A DNA stretch of 64,000 nt, from positions 1,736,001 to 1,800,000 of the forward strand of contig CAVWWX010000002.1 in NCBI GenBank assembly GCA_963758845.1, read 5' to 3'. A model generated the notes under the pieces. The model did no database searches. It worked only from the letters and a program-made list of their open reading frames with translations, and was not told the origin of the DNA. Origin of the DNA: JBDTSW01 sp963758845 (lineage in GTDB: Bacteria > Actinomycetota > Thermoleophilia > Solirubrobacterales > 70-9). Positions 30,528-39,106 of this stretch are shown piece after piece (position 1 is the first letter of the stretch; each line of letters starts with the position of its first letter). A program made the position numbers and the translations under genes.

Positions 30528-31040
30528 CTAGCGGGCTCGGCCGGCACCGCGCTCTGCCTCCAGGCTGAACGTCCACAGTTTGTTGCCGACGAAGTTTGCC
30601 GGCATTGCGATCGCGACGGCCACCGCCTGGCCGGATAGCTCGGGCAGGCCGGCGACGTCCACCAGCAGGTAGAGCGCCGCAAGGTTGATGCCGAGGCCAA
30701 GCAGACTGACGGCGAAGAAGCGCCAAGCCTGCTCGCTGGCCTGACTCCCGGCGGCGTCGAAGGTCCAGTGACGGTTCCAGACGAAATTGTTGCTGACTGC
30801 AACACAGAAGGCCCCGATTGCCGCGGCGATGTGATGGGCGCCAAGCTCGACAAGGAAGGCAAACACAACCAGGTTCACGGCATACCCGGAGATCCCGACC
30901 AAGCCGAACTTGAACAGCTCGAGCCAGCGCGCAGGCTCTCTGGCTCCGAGGCCGAGCCGCCGCAGGGGCGCCCAGCCGCCATGCCCGGTAGCCGCGGAGC
31001 CCGGATGCTGGCCGGCGTCCAAGGTTTCCCTGTCGCTCAT
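30528..31040 (-). CDS. GtrA-family membrane protein
   Basis: A 170-residue protein with a 40-residue soluble N-terminus and four membrane helices: ELFKFGLVGISGYAVNLVVF, HIAAAIGAFCVAVSNNFVWN with RHWTFD, RFFAVSLLGLGINLAALYLL, and QAVAVAIAMPANFVGNKLWTF. The FxxVG..Y.vn and NF..NR.WTF motifs define GtrA, a family thought to help flip polyprenyl-phosphate sugars used to decorate surface polysaccharides or teichoic acids. Frame unbroken. It fits the surface-glycan theme of the window. Confidence 0.9.
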   Translation of the reverse strand: MSDRETLDAGQHPGSAATGHGGWAPLRRLGLGAREPARWLELFKFGLVGISGYAVNLVVFAFLVELGAHHIAAAIGAFCVAVSNNFVWNRHWTFDAAGSQASEQAWRFFAVSLLGLGINLAALYLLVDVAGLPELSGQAVAVAIAMPANFVGNKLWTFSLEAERGAGRAR

Positions 31041-31090
31041 CCGGTCCAGGATGTCAGGAGATGCCGCTTCCGATCAGGGCCGGTGCATCC

Positions 31091-32020
31091 CTAGGGGGGG
31101 GCGACGCCGACGGGCTGTCCGGCCGCCTTGGCCGCCCACGAGGCCTCCTCCGCCGCGCTCTTCAGCGCCTCAGCGTCACCACCGTGGTCCGGGCAGCACG
31201 CGACACCGATCGTGACGTCCGCCCGCGGCCCCTTGGCGCCCTGTGAGCGAATCGCGAGCCCGCAGACGCGCTCGGCTAGGGGAAGGGCTTCGTCAGCCTC
31301 CTGATCGGGCGCGAGCACGCAGAACGCGTCCTCGGTAACCCGGAACGCGCGATCGACAGGCCGGATCTGACGCCGGACCACCCCAGCTACGGCCTTGAGC
31401 ATCCTGTCTCCGCCTTCGCTGCCGAGAGCTTGGTTGATCTCCGCAAGCCCATCGATGTCTATCCGCAGCACCGTGAAGGGGCGTCCATTTTGCGTCTGCT
31501 CTGCGAGCAGGATCCGGATCCACTCGTGAAGGTCTGCCTGACCCGGCAACCCGGTCAGCGGGTCGACGGTGGCACCCCCGCTTCGCTCGCTGACCAGTCG
31601 CTCGGAGACCTGCGCCTGGATGTCGCCGAAGATCTCCGCCAGGCGGCCGACCGAGCCCGCAAAGGCTCCGAGCTGGCGTTCGGGTACCTCCCGTCGCAGT
31701 GCCTCGATCAGCAGCGCCTGCAGCGCCGCTAGATCACGAGGGATCTCGAGTGCCGACTGCCCGTGGCGAAGGTCGCTCAGCTCGGTAATTCGCTCGATAC
31801 CTTCGGCGGGGAGCTCTAGCGACCCTGACGGCGCCGGTTCGGCGAGGCTGCGGATGATGTCGGCGATGAGGTCTGGTCCCTGCTCGACTATCCAGGCGAG
31901 TGGGACCTCCTCCATCTCGGTCAGTGGAGTTCGCTCCAGGACATCTAGCAGCCACGCTTTCGCCAGCGCCTCTCGGGCCCTCCGGGACCGTGTGATGCCA
32001 GCGTCGCTCGACCCGTTCAC
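31091..32020 (-). CDS. GGDEF-domain protein with degenerate active site
   Basis: The C-terminal half has the diguanylate-cyclase fold: VDPLTGLPGQADLHEWIRIL, FTVLRIDIDGLAEINQALGS (first metal Asp present), GGDRMLKAVAGVVRRQIRPV and VTIGVACCPDHGGDAEALK. The signature motif reads RVTEDAF instead of R.GGDEF, losing the Gly pair and the catalytic Glu, so cyclase activity is unlikely; it may bind GTP or c-di-GMP or act as an effector. The N-terminal 150 residues are helical (GPDLIADIIRSLAEPA, ALQALLIEALRREVPERQLG) with no known domain. Start GTG 32020 is favoured because longer frames run into the divergent neighbour. About 309 residues. Confidence 0.85.
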   Translation of the reverse strand: MNGSSDAGITRSRRAREALAKAWLLDVLERTPLTEMEEVPLAWIVEQGPDLIADIIRSLAEPAPSGSLELPAEGIERITELSDLRHGQSALEIPRDLAALQALLIEALRREVPERQLGAFAGSVGRLAEIFGDIQAQVSERLVSERSGGATVDPLTGLPGQADLHEWIRILLAEQTQNGRPFTVLRIDIDGLAEINQALGSEGGDRMLKAVAGVVRRQIRPVDRAFRVTEDAFCVLAPDQEADEALPLAERVCGLAIRSQGAKGPRADVTIGVACCPDHGGDAEALKSAAEEASWAAKAAGQPVGVAPP

Positions 32021-32135
32021 GTCGATGGGCAAGCTAGCCGATATGGCAGTCGAGTCCCGGCCCAGCCGTTGAGCACGGCCGGTGGCGCGCCGGGCTCTAG
32101 ACTCGCCCCGTGTTCGCGGGACCAAGCTTGTAGCG

Positions 32136-33375
32136 GTGGCTGACGATCGGACAGAGACGAGCGAGGGCGCGAGCGCGGGGTCGCTGACGCCCGCCGACGA
32201 GTCGGGCGAGGCCGGCGGCGGCGACGCGATCATCGGCGCCGCCCTCGAGGGCCTGCGCCGCGCGGCGCACGAGGTCGAGCTCGAGCGCTCGGTCACGGCG
32301 ACGCTTCAGCACAGCCTCCTGCGCGAGCGGCTGCCCGAGATCCCCGGGATGAGCTTCTCCGCGCGCTATCTGCCCGGGAGCGCCGAGGCCGAGATCGGCG
32401 GGCGACTGGTACGACGTGATCCCCCTCCGCGACGGCAAGGCGGGAGCCGCCATCGGCGACGTCGTCGGGCGCGGCATCGCCGCAGCCGCCCGGATGGCGC
32501 ACCTTCAGAGCGCCGTCCGCGCGTACGCACTCGAGGGCCTTCGACCCTCGGTCGTCCTCGAGCGGACCGACGCGTTCGCCCAGGAGCTCGAGCGCCGCGG
32601 CATGGCGACGATGCTCTACGCGGTCCTCGACCCCGAGGCGGGCACGCTGCGCTTCGCCAGCGCCGGGCACCCGCCGCCGCTGATCCTGACGCCCGCCGGC
32701 GAGGCGATCTTCGCCGAGGGCCGGCCGGGCAGCCCGCTGGGAACGGTGACGTTCCCCTCCTACGAGGAGAGCGTCGTCGCCCTCGAGCCCGGCTCGGTCG
32801 TGCTGCTCTACACGGACGGCTTGGTGGAGCGTCCGACGGTGCCGCTCTCCGAGGGCCTCGAGGCGCTCGCCGAGGGAGCCGCCGGGATACACGACCCGGG
32901 CGAGCTCTGCCGGGCGCTGCCGGCGCGCGTCTTGGAAGGCCGCTCCGGCGACGACATCGCCCTGCTTGCGATTCGCCTCGAGCCGATGCCGAGCGACCGG
33001 ATCTCGCTGTCGCTGCCGGCCGAATCGCGCTCGCTCGCCACCTTGCGGCGGGTGCTCGGCCGCTGGCTCAAGGCGGCCGGAGCGGGGGAGACCGAGATCT
33101 ACGAGGCCCTGGTGGCAGTCGGCGAGGCCTGCGCCAACGCGATCGCGCACGCGTACCCGGCCGGCGACGCCTCGTTCGAGGTCGAGGCCAGGAGGCTAGG
33201 TCCCGAGCTCGAGGTGACGGTGCGCGACTTCGGCACCTGGCGCCCAGCGCGCGGCGAGGAACGCCGCCGTGGGCTGACCCTGATGGAGCAGCTGATGGAG
33301 CAGGTCACGATCGACAAGGGCGAGGACGGCACGACCGTCGTCTTGCGCCGGTCGCTGGAGGGGCCCGGAGCGTGA
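32136..33375 (+). CDS. SpoIIE-type phosphatase fused to an anti-sigma HATPase domain (frameshifted)
   Basis: Partner-switching regulator. The PP2C/SpoIIE domain has SVTATLQHSLLRERLPEIPG, GGDWYDVIPLRDGKAGAAIG and DVVGRGIAAAARMAHLQSAV, MATMLYAVLDPEAGTLRFA with SAGHPPPLIL, and VVLLYTDGLVERP near the end, all metal-site landmarks. A C-terminal RsbW-like ATPase follows: SLATLRRVLGRWLKAAGAG, VAVGEACANAIAHAYP (the N box), VRDFGTWRPARGEERRRGLT. One indel near 32402. Length about 413 residues. GTG 32136 is the likely start. It overlaps the STAS gene by GTGA, giving a complete phosphatase, kinase and antagonist module in one operon. Confidence 0.9.
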
Positions 33376-33734
33376 GGGACCGGCTCAGCGAGATCGAGTT
33401 CGAAGAGCACGACGGCGTCCTCGTGGCCCGGATCGCGGGCGAGGTCGACGGCTCGAACGCCGTCGAGCTGGGGCGCGCCCTGGGCGAGCGGCTGCCCAGC
33501 TCGGCCCACGGTCTGGTGCTGGACCTCAGCTCGGTCGCCTACCTCGACAGCGCGGGCATCGAGCTCCTGTTCAGCCTCGCCCGGCGCCTTGGCGACCGTC
33601 GCCAGCGCCTGCGCCTTGGGGTACCGCCCCGCTCCCCCGTGCGGCGCGTGCTCGAGATCTGCGACATCTCGAGCGTCGCCCCGATCGCCGACTCGGCCGA
33701 GGCGGCGGCCGAGGCGCTCACGTCCGAGGGCTGA
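33372..33734 (+). CDS. Anti-sigma factor antagonist (STAS domain)
   Basis: A 120-residue STAS protein: VLVARIAGEVDGSNAVELGR, LVLDLSSVAYLDSAGIELLF and VLEICDISSVAPIADSAEAA. The phosphorylatable Ser in YLDSAGI is conserved (the DSxGI/DSAGI motif of RsbV/SpoIIAA). It starts at GTG 33372 on the phosphatase/kinase stop. Expected role: when dephosphorylated by the SpoIIE domain, it binds the anti-sigma kinase and frees a sigma factor. No sigma factor gene is visible in the window, so its target is elsewhere. Confidence 0.92.
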   Translation: MRDRLSEIEFEEHDGVLVARIAGEVDGSNAVELGRALGERLPSSAHGLVLDLSSVAYLDSAGIELLFSLARRLGDRRQRLRLGVPPRSPVRRVLEICDISSVAPIADSAEAAAEALTSEG

Positions 33735-33737
33735 GGC

Positions 33738-34542
33738 TCAGAGCGAGCGCGTCGCGGCTGCCCAGGAGGCGCGGAAGCCATCCAGGGCCTGCTCTGCGGA
33801 CGCGCCCAGATCCGGCGAGCCAGAGCCGATCAGCTCGGCCAGCCGGCCGGCCAGCGCCTGGAGCAGAAGCTGTTCCTGGCGCCCGGTGGGCCGGCTGGAC
33901 CGGATCGCCAGCCCGAGCACGCCGATCAGGCGGTTGCCGTCCAACAGCGGGGCGACGATCATCGCCCCGGTCTCGGCGCCCTGGGCCTGGAGGATCTGAG
34001 CCCGGCGCTCGAGGGCGGCGCGGCCCAGGGTCCCCTCGCCCAGTGCGATCGTCTCCGGCAGCTGGCTCGCCTCCGCTCGTGCGCTGGACCGCCTGTCGCA
34101 GGGTCAGCCCGTCGTCGTCGGCCAGGTAGATCCAGCCGGCGTCGACGTCCCAGAGCGAAAGCAGCCCGTCCATGACCACCCCGAGGGGAGCGGTCAGCTC
34201 GGCCCCCGCCGGGGCCCTGTGCGCCGCCAGGTGCGGGGCAGGCGGGGGAGGGGCCGGGGCCGTGCGCTCAGGCTCGTCGCCGTGGGCGGTGATCTCGTGC
34301 CGGCGCAGGGCAAGCACGACCGCCTGCGAGCGGGTCGAGGCCCCGAGCTTGGCCATCGCGTTGCGGATGTGGGTGCGGACGGTCTCCGGTGAGAGCACCA
34401 GCTGGTCGGCGATCTGGGCGCCGCTCAGGCCCTCGGCCAGGAGCTCGAAGACCTGGCGCTCGCGGTTCGAGAGCGGCCCGCTGCGCACACGCTTCGCGGG
34501 CGCGTTGACCGCGTCCTTGCCCCGGTGGTCTTGCTGCCCCAT
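33738..34542 (-). CDS. Regulator with N-terminal LuxR HTH and C-terminal GAF domain (frameshifted)
   Basis: Starts at ATG 34542 after an AGGGGG site (MGQQDHRGKDAVNAPAKR). The LuxR-type HTH is at residues 25-80: LSNRERQVFELLAEGLSGAQ, QLVLSPETVRTHIRNAMAKL and GASTRSQAVVLAL. After a Pro-rich linker, a GAF-like domain follows: LTAPLGVVMDGLLSLWDVDA, WIYLADDDGLTLRQAVQRTS and, after an indel near 34070, MIVAPLLDGNRLIGVLGLAI and RQEQLLLQALAGRLAELIGS. The HTH is N-terminal rather than C-terminal, the reverse of most LuxR proteins. Divergent from the LPFTG/WcaJ operon, whose control region lies between. About 268 residues. Confidence 0.87.
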
Positions 34543-34653
34543 CAGTGAACCCCCTATTACCATTACCTTCTGCCCTGAGGCTATCACTAACCGCTTTGAG
34601 GTAACGAGGGCCCTGGTTTTCGGTATTTCTTCGTGCAGGTGCTTGATCTGGCC

Positions 34654-34677
34654 TGTGACAACCCGCAGAGTGTCACA
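34654..34677. promoter_or_regulatory. Perfect inverted repeat tgtgaca-N10-tgtcaca
   Basis: TGTGACA (34654-34660), ten bases, then TGTCACA (34671-34677) lie in the 195-base divergent spacer between the GAF-LuxR gene and the LPFTG gene. A seven-base dyad with half-sites about 17 bases apart suits a dimeric HTH regulator. The adjacent LuxR proteins are the obvious candidates; CRP-like binding is an alternative. Confidence 0.55.
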
Positions 34678-34737
34678 CGCAAGGGCTGGGCCATGACGGC
34701 CGTCAGCTGGATGGGGCCTTGAAATGGAGCGTTATCG

Positions 34738-35031
34738 ATGAAGAAAGCAATCACAACTCTTAGCCTGAGCCTGATCGCCGTGCTCGCCCTGGCGGCGCCC
34801 GCGGCCGGGGCATCCTCGGTTACCGACGAGCAGTACGGGGATTCGGCAAGCCAGGTGGCCGCCAACGTCGGTGGCGATCCGGGCGATCCCAGCGCTACCG
34901 CCGATCCGGGCTCGACCGGCTCGCTGCCCTTCACGGGGCTCGACCTGGCGCTCATGGGCGCTGCGGCGGCCGGGCTCGTTGGGGCAGGCGTCGTCGTCCA
35001 CAGGCGCGCCGTACGCGGAGAGTCGAGCTGA
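34738..35031 (+). CDS. LPFTG cell-wall-anchored small protein 1
   Basis: A 97-residue sortase substrate. Signal peptide MKKAITTLSLSLIAVLALAA with an AAGA cleavage region; mature part begins SSVTDEQYGDSASQVAANV, then GGDPGDPSATADPGSTG, then the sorting signal SLPFTGLDLALMGAAAAGLV and a basic tail HRRAVRGESS. Only about 50 residues remain after maturation, so it is a tiny surface peptide. It shares the T-D-E-Q-Y start and the GDPGDPS segment with the LPFTG protein at 46488. The stop is one base before the TTG of the WcaJ-type gene, so they form an operon. Function unknown. Confidence 0.88.
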   Translation: MKKAITTLSLSLIAVLALAAPAAGASSVTDEQYGDSASQVAANVGGDPGDPSATADPGSTGSLPFTGLDLALMGAAAAGLVGAGVVVHRRAVRGESS

Positions 35032-35032
35032 T

Positions 35033-36498
35033 TTGAGCGTTCGGGAGCTCCTGGCGCGGCGCCAGCGCGTTCGCACTGCGGCGCGCTCGCAGCCGCTGGG
35101 CGCCCTTCGCGCCCAGGGTCTGATGGACCTGGTGGGCCTGCGCCTCGCGCCCGCGGCGACCGCGGGCGTGATCGCGTTCCTTCACTCCCGAGAGGTCGGG
35201 TGGGGCGCTGATCGTCTTCGCGGCGATGCTCGCGGCGACGCAGATCATCGAGCGAGCTCCGCTGCCCGCTGGCGCTTATGCCGGCCTCCCGTCTTGCGCT
35301 GGGATTCGCCGCGCCCGTGGTCGCCGGCGCGGCCCTCCTGGGAGTCACGGCGCTCGTCGGCCACCCGGCGAACGCCGGCGAGTACACGGCGGCCATGATC
35401 GGCGCCTGGTTGATGCTGGCGTTGGGCGCCTGGTCGAAGACCCGGATCGAGCGGTCGGCCCGCGCCCGCGTGGCCGTGATCGGCTCGCACCGCTTCGCCG
35501 ATGACCTCAGCGCGGAGCTGCGCATGACCGGCGTTCGCGCCTACGAGGTGATCGGCTGGCTCGGACCTGAGGGTCCCTACCGCGAGCACGGCGACGGCGC
35601 GCCCTGGCTCGGCTCCCTGGACCAGATCCGTGGCGCGGTGCTCGTCAACGACATCGACCTGATCGTCTGCGCCGCCGACCGCGAGGCGGGCCCCGGCGCC
35701 GGCCCCGGCGCCGGCCCCTGGGAGCGGGTCGCCGACGCCTGCCTGGACCTTCCCGTGCGGATGATCGGGGCCAACCAGTTCTACGAGGACCTCCTCGGCC
35801 ACATCCCGATCGGCACCATCGAGCAGGCCTGGTACCGCTACGTGTTGCACCCGCGCTTCCAGTCCGTCGAGCCCGCCTCGAAGCGGGTCACCGACCTCGT
35901 CCTGGCCGGGCTCGTCGGCCTGTTGACGGCGCCGCTCATGGTGATCGCGGCCATCGCCGTCAAGCTTGGGGACCGCGGTCCCGTCCTCTACCGGCAGGTG
36001 CGCCTGGGCGAGCGCGGCGAGCCCTTCGAGATGCTCAAGCTCCGCACGATGTCCGTCCGGGCAGAGGACGGCGGGGCCCAGTGGTCGGGCGCCGGCGACG
36101 AGCGGGTGACCCGCGTGGGCCGGTTCCTGCGCCGGACCCACATCGACGAGCTGCCTCAGCTGTGGAACATCGCCCGTGGCGACATGACCCTGGTCGGCCC
36201 GCGGCCCGAGCGCCCCGAGATGGTCGCCGAGCTGGAGCACCAGTACTCGCACTACACACGGCGGCACATGTTCAAGCCTGGGATCGCCGGCTGGGCCCAG
36301 GTCCGCTGCGGCTATGGGGGCTCCGAGCTTGGGACCGCCTGGAAGCTCTGCCACGACCTCTACTACATCAAGCACCGCTCGGTGCTCAGCGACCTGCTGA
36401 TCGTGTTCGAGACCGCCTTCGTCGCCTTCCGCGACGCCCACCGCGCCCTGCGGACGCCGGGCGAGCGCTTCATCCTCGAGGAGCGGGCGCATGGCTGA
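35033..36498 (+). CDS. Polyprenyl glycosylphosphotransferase (WcaJ/CpsE type, frameshifted)
   Basis: Transfers a sugar 1-phosphate to undecaprenyl phosphate, starting the lipid-linked repeat unit. N-terminal membrane helices are readable (LALGFAAPVVAGAALLGVTA, AAMIGAWLMLALGAWSKTRI), then a CoA-binding-like domain (VAVIGSHRFADDLSAELRMT), then the catalytic domain: VLAGLVGLLTAPLMVIAAIA, PVLYRQVRLGERGEPFEMLK with LRTM, RRTHIDELPQLWNI, GDMTLVGPRPERPEMV, KPGIAGWAQVRCGYG and a final DLLIVFETAFVAFRDAHRAL. One indel lies near 35206. TTG 35033 is the start. About 488 residues. It overlaps the next LuxR gene by eight bases. Probably the initiating enzyme for the 3-19 kb cluster. Confidence 0.9.
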
Positions 36499-37117
36499 CC
36501 CGGTGGCCGCCAGCCTTGCGGACCGCGTTACCGCCACACCGGGCGTCGCAGGCGCCCCGGTTGCTCTGCTCGTCGTCGACGACGAGTGCCGGGTGGCCGA
36601 GGCCAGCCTGGCGGCCTGCAGGCTTCTGGGGCTGAGCCGGGAGGACGTTGTCGACCGCGCCCTCGGCGAATTCCTGGCCCCGACCGCCGCCGACCGGCTT
36701 CGGGCAGTCTGGGTCCCGTTTCACGAGACGGGCGGGCATGCCGGGCCGTTCGAGATCGCCTGGCCGCACGGGGCCGCGCCCGTCGACATCAACGTGACCG
36801 CGGCCGTTCTCCCGGGCCGCCACCTGGTGGTGCTCTCGCCGAGCGACGTCGCGCCGGCCTCCGCCAACGGCGACCTGCTGGCCGGGGCAGTCGCCGAGCG
36901 GCCCGCGAAGCGGGCCGGTCGTGGCCCGACCGCGCGCGAGCGCGAGATCCTGACGATGCTGGCCACCGGCGACACTGATGCTCAGGTCGCCGAGAAGCTG
37001 GAGCTCTCGCCGGCAACGGTCCAGACCCACGTCCGGAACGCCAAGGCGAAGCTGGGCGCGCGGACGCGTGCCCAGGCGGTGGCGATGGCCCTCCGCGACG
37101 GCCTGATCGAAGACTGA
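36491..37117 (+). CDS. PAS-LuxR regulator
   Basis: A 208-residue protein with an N-terminal PAS-like sensor (ALLVVDDECRVAEASLAACR, LLGLSREDVVDRALGEFLAP, FEIAWPHGAAPVDINVTAAV) and a C-terminal LuxR HTH (PTAREREILTMLATGDTDAQ, LELSPATVQTHVRNAKAKLG, ARTRAQAVAMALRDGLIED). No receiver domain. The HTH closely resembles that of the GAF-LuxR gene across the operator region. Its start overlaps the stop of the WcaJ-type gene by eight bases, so it is the last gene of the LPFTG-WcaJ operon and likely feeds back on it. Frame intact. Confidence 0.9.
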   Translation: MADPVAASLADRVTATPGVAGAPVALLVVDDECRVAEASLAACRLLGLSREDVVDRALGEFLAPTAADRLRAVWVPFHETGGHAGPFEIAWPHGAAPVDINVTAAVLPGRHLVVLSPSDVAPASANGDLLAGAVAERPAKRAGRGPTAREREILTMLATGDTDAQVAEKLELSPATVQTHVRNAKAKLGARTRAQAVAMALRDGLIED

Positions 37118-37191
37118 CCTAGGCCGGGGCGGAGTCCTCCGGCCGCTGATCCGCCGCGCCGGGCTAGGCGGGCGGAGAGCGTCGCCCTCGG

Positions 37192-39105
37192 GTGCGACCG
37201 ACCCGTATAGGACGATTCCGCGACGTGGGCGAGGAAGCAGGAGAGCCCCCCAGCCCCGACGAACCCTCGGGGACGCCGGGCGAACAGATGCATGACCGGA
37301 TCGCGGGCGTCGACGAATCGATCGTCGGCAGCCTTCAGGACGCCGTTCAACGGCTCGAACGCGAGGAGATCGCCAGCCGTGAGCGAGCCGATGCGCAGGC
37401 GCGCGCGCTGCGTGAGGAGATGGAGCGCCGCGAGGCCGCGCGCGAGGTGGCCGACCGGGCGAGCCTGGAGGAGTCGGAGCGGGTGCTGGAGGAGCGGGTG
37501 GACGCCCTCGGGGTCGCGCTCGAGAGCATGCTCCACGAGCGCGTGGCGAAGGCCGCCGAGGCGGCGATCGCCGAGCGCTTCCCACAGGCGGTCGCCGAGC
37601 TCGGCGAGGCGGCCGACGTTCGCCTGGACGCCCACCTCAGCAAGGTTCGCGGGGCGATCGACGCCGCCGCGGACGAGCGGCTGCGGACCCTCGAGTCGCG
37701 AATCCGCACCGCGATCGGCACCGCGGTCGCCGACCTCAAGGCCACCGCCGCGCAGGACCTCTCCGAGCGCCAGGCGAAGTCCGTGGAGGATGTTGCCCGC
37801 CAGGTGGACGACGCCGTGCGCGGCGCGCTCGCCGGGGCGTCCGCCGACCTTCGTGCCGAGGCCGAGAGGGGCCGCGCCTCGAGCGACGCTGAGCTGCGCG
37901 CCGCCGGAGAGGCCCGTGCGGCCGGCGCCGAGGCACTCCTCGAGGGCAAGATCTCGGAACGCTTCGGCGACCTCGAGTCCGGCCTGCGGGCGGCCAACGA
38001 GGAGGCGCTGGCCGAGCAGGTCCAGGCCGCGATCGAGGCCGCACAGGCCAGGCTTCGAGCCCAGGCGGCGGAGGAGTTGCAGGCCCATCGGCAGGGCTTG
38101 GCCGAGGAGGCCGGACGAGTCTCCGAGGAGGGGGTTGGCCGGGCCCGCGAGGCGGCGCTCGAGGCGGCTCGTCGCGCGGCCGACGATCGGCTGGCCGACG
38201 CCGAGACTCGCGTCGAGGCTCGCCTGGCCGAGGCCGTAGTGCGCCTGGACTCCCGGGCGGCGGAGGCCCGGGATGGTCTGGGCGCCGAGTTCACGGAGTA
38301 TGCGGGGAAGCGGCTGGAGGAGGCCGAGGGCCGACTGGCCGCCGCGACGGCCGACCGCCTCGACGAGGAGAGCGCGCGGCTCGAGGCCGAGGCGCAGCGG
38401 TCGATGGCCGAGGTCAGCGCCGCCGAGGCGCGACTCAAGGGCGGGCTCGAGGCGGCCGCCGAGAAGCTCTCGATCCGCGCACGCCGGCAGGAGCTGAAGC
38501 TGGCGCGCCTAGAGACCAAGAAGCGGATGACGGCGGCGATGGAGCGCCTCGAGGCGCGCGCCGAGGACCTCCGTGAAGACCTCGCCCGTGCCGCGGACGC
38601 CCAGCGATCCGGCGTCGAGGACGAGGCAGCCGCGGGCCGCGAGGAGCTGGGCGCGGCTGCCACGGCCCACTGGGAGGAGCTGCAGGCCACGGCCGCGGCT
38701 CGTCGCGACGACCTGGATGCCGCCGTCATGGCCCACCGGGGCGAGCTCGAGGCCACGTTCACCCGTGAGGGCACGCGGCTCGCTGTGGCCCGCGACGAGG
38801 TCGACGCGCGAATCGCCTCCGGCGACGAGCGGGTGGCGCGGGCCCTCTCCCGCGTCGAGGAGGGCGCGACGCGGGTCGAGAGCGCGCTGCACGAGATCGC
38901 CGCATCCGAGCGCCGGATGCTCGACAACCACGGGCACGTGATCGAGATCGAGCGGCGCATCGTCTCCGCGGCGGCGGCGGCCGAGACCGCCGAGGCCGGC
39001 TCGGAGCTCGAGGCCCGCTTGGCCCGGGCGGCCGCGGCCGAGGAGGAGGCGGCGCGGCGCGTCCGCGACGCCGAGCAGCGCCTGCGCGAATCGCTCTCCG
39101 ACTAG
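37192..39105 (+). CDS. Long Ala/Glu/Arg coiled-coil protein
   Basis: 637 residues of almost continuous heptad-like helix rich in Ala, Glu and Arg, with no membrane segment or signal peptide: QDAVQRLEREEIASRERADA, ERVDALGVALESMLHERVAK, EEALAEQVQAAIEAAQARLR, RQELKLARLETKKRMTAAME, EEEAARRVRDAEQRLRESLS. The first 30 residues are Pro/Glu-rich (GEEAGEPPSPDEPSG). Starts at GTG 37192, with GTG 37225 as alternative. Such proteins are usually cytoskeletal, scaffolding or SMC-like without ATPase heads; I cannot tell which. The unbroken 1.9-kb frame shows good sequence quality here. It ends one base before the convergent SixA gene. Confidence 0.7.
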   Translation: MRPTRIGRFRDVGEEAGEPPSPDEPSGTPGEQMHDRIAGVDESIVGSLQDAVQRLEREEIASRERADAQARALREEMERREAAREVADRASLEESERVLEERVDALGVALESMLHERVAKAAEAAIAERFPQAVAELGEAADVRLDAHLSKVRGAIDAAADERLRTLESRIRTAIGTAVADLKATAAQDLSERQAKSVEDVARQVDDAVRGALAGASADLRAEAERGRASSDAELRAAGEARAAGAEALLEGKISERFGDLESGLRAANEEALAEQVQAAIEAAQARLRAQAAEELQAHRQGLAEEAGRVSEEGVGRAREAALEAARRAADDRLADAETRVEARLAEAVVRLDSRAAEARDGLGAEFTEYAGKRLEEAEGRLAAATADRLDEESARLEAEAQRSMAEVSAAEARLKGGLEAAAEKLSIRARRQELKLARLETKKRMTAAMERLEARAEDLREDLARAADAQRSGVEDEAAAGREELGAAATAHWEELQATAAARRDDLDAAVMAHRGELEATFTREGTRLAVARDEVDARIASGDERVARALSRVEEGATRVESALHEIAASERRMLDNHGHVIEIERRIVSAAAAAETAEAGSELEARLARAAAAEEEAARRVRDAEQRLRESLSD

Positions 39106-39106
39106 C

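Noticed and set aside
37347..38960. A 537-codon Ser/Arg-rich reverse frame inside the coiled-coil gene
   Set aside because: It is the mirror of Ala/Glu/Arg codons; Ser/Arg low complexity is what the antisense of such a gene gives.
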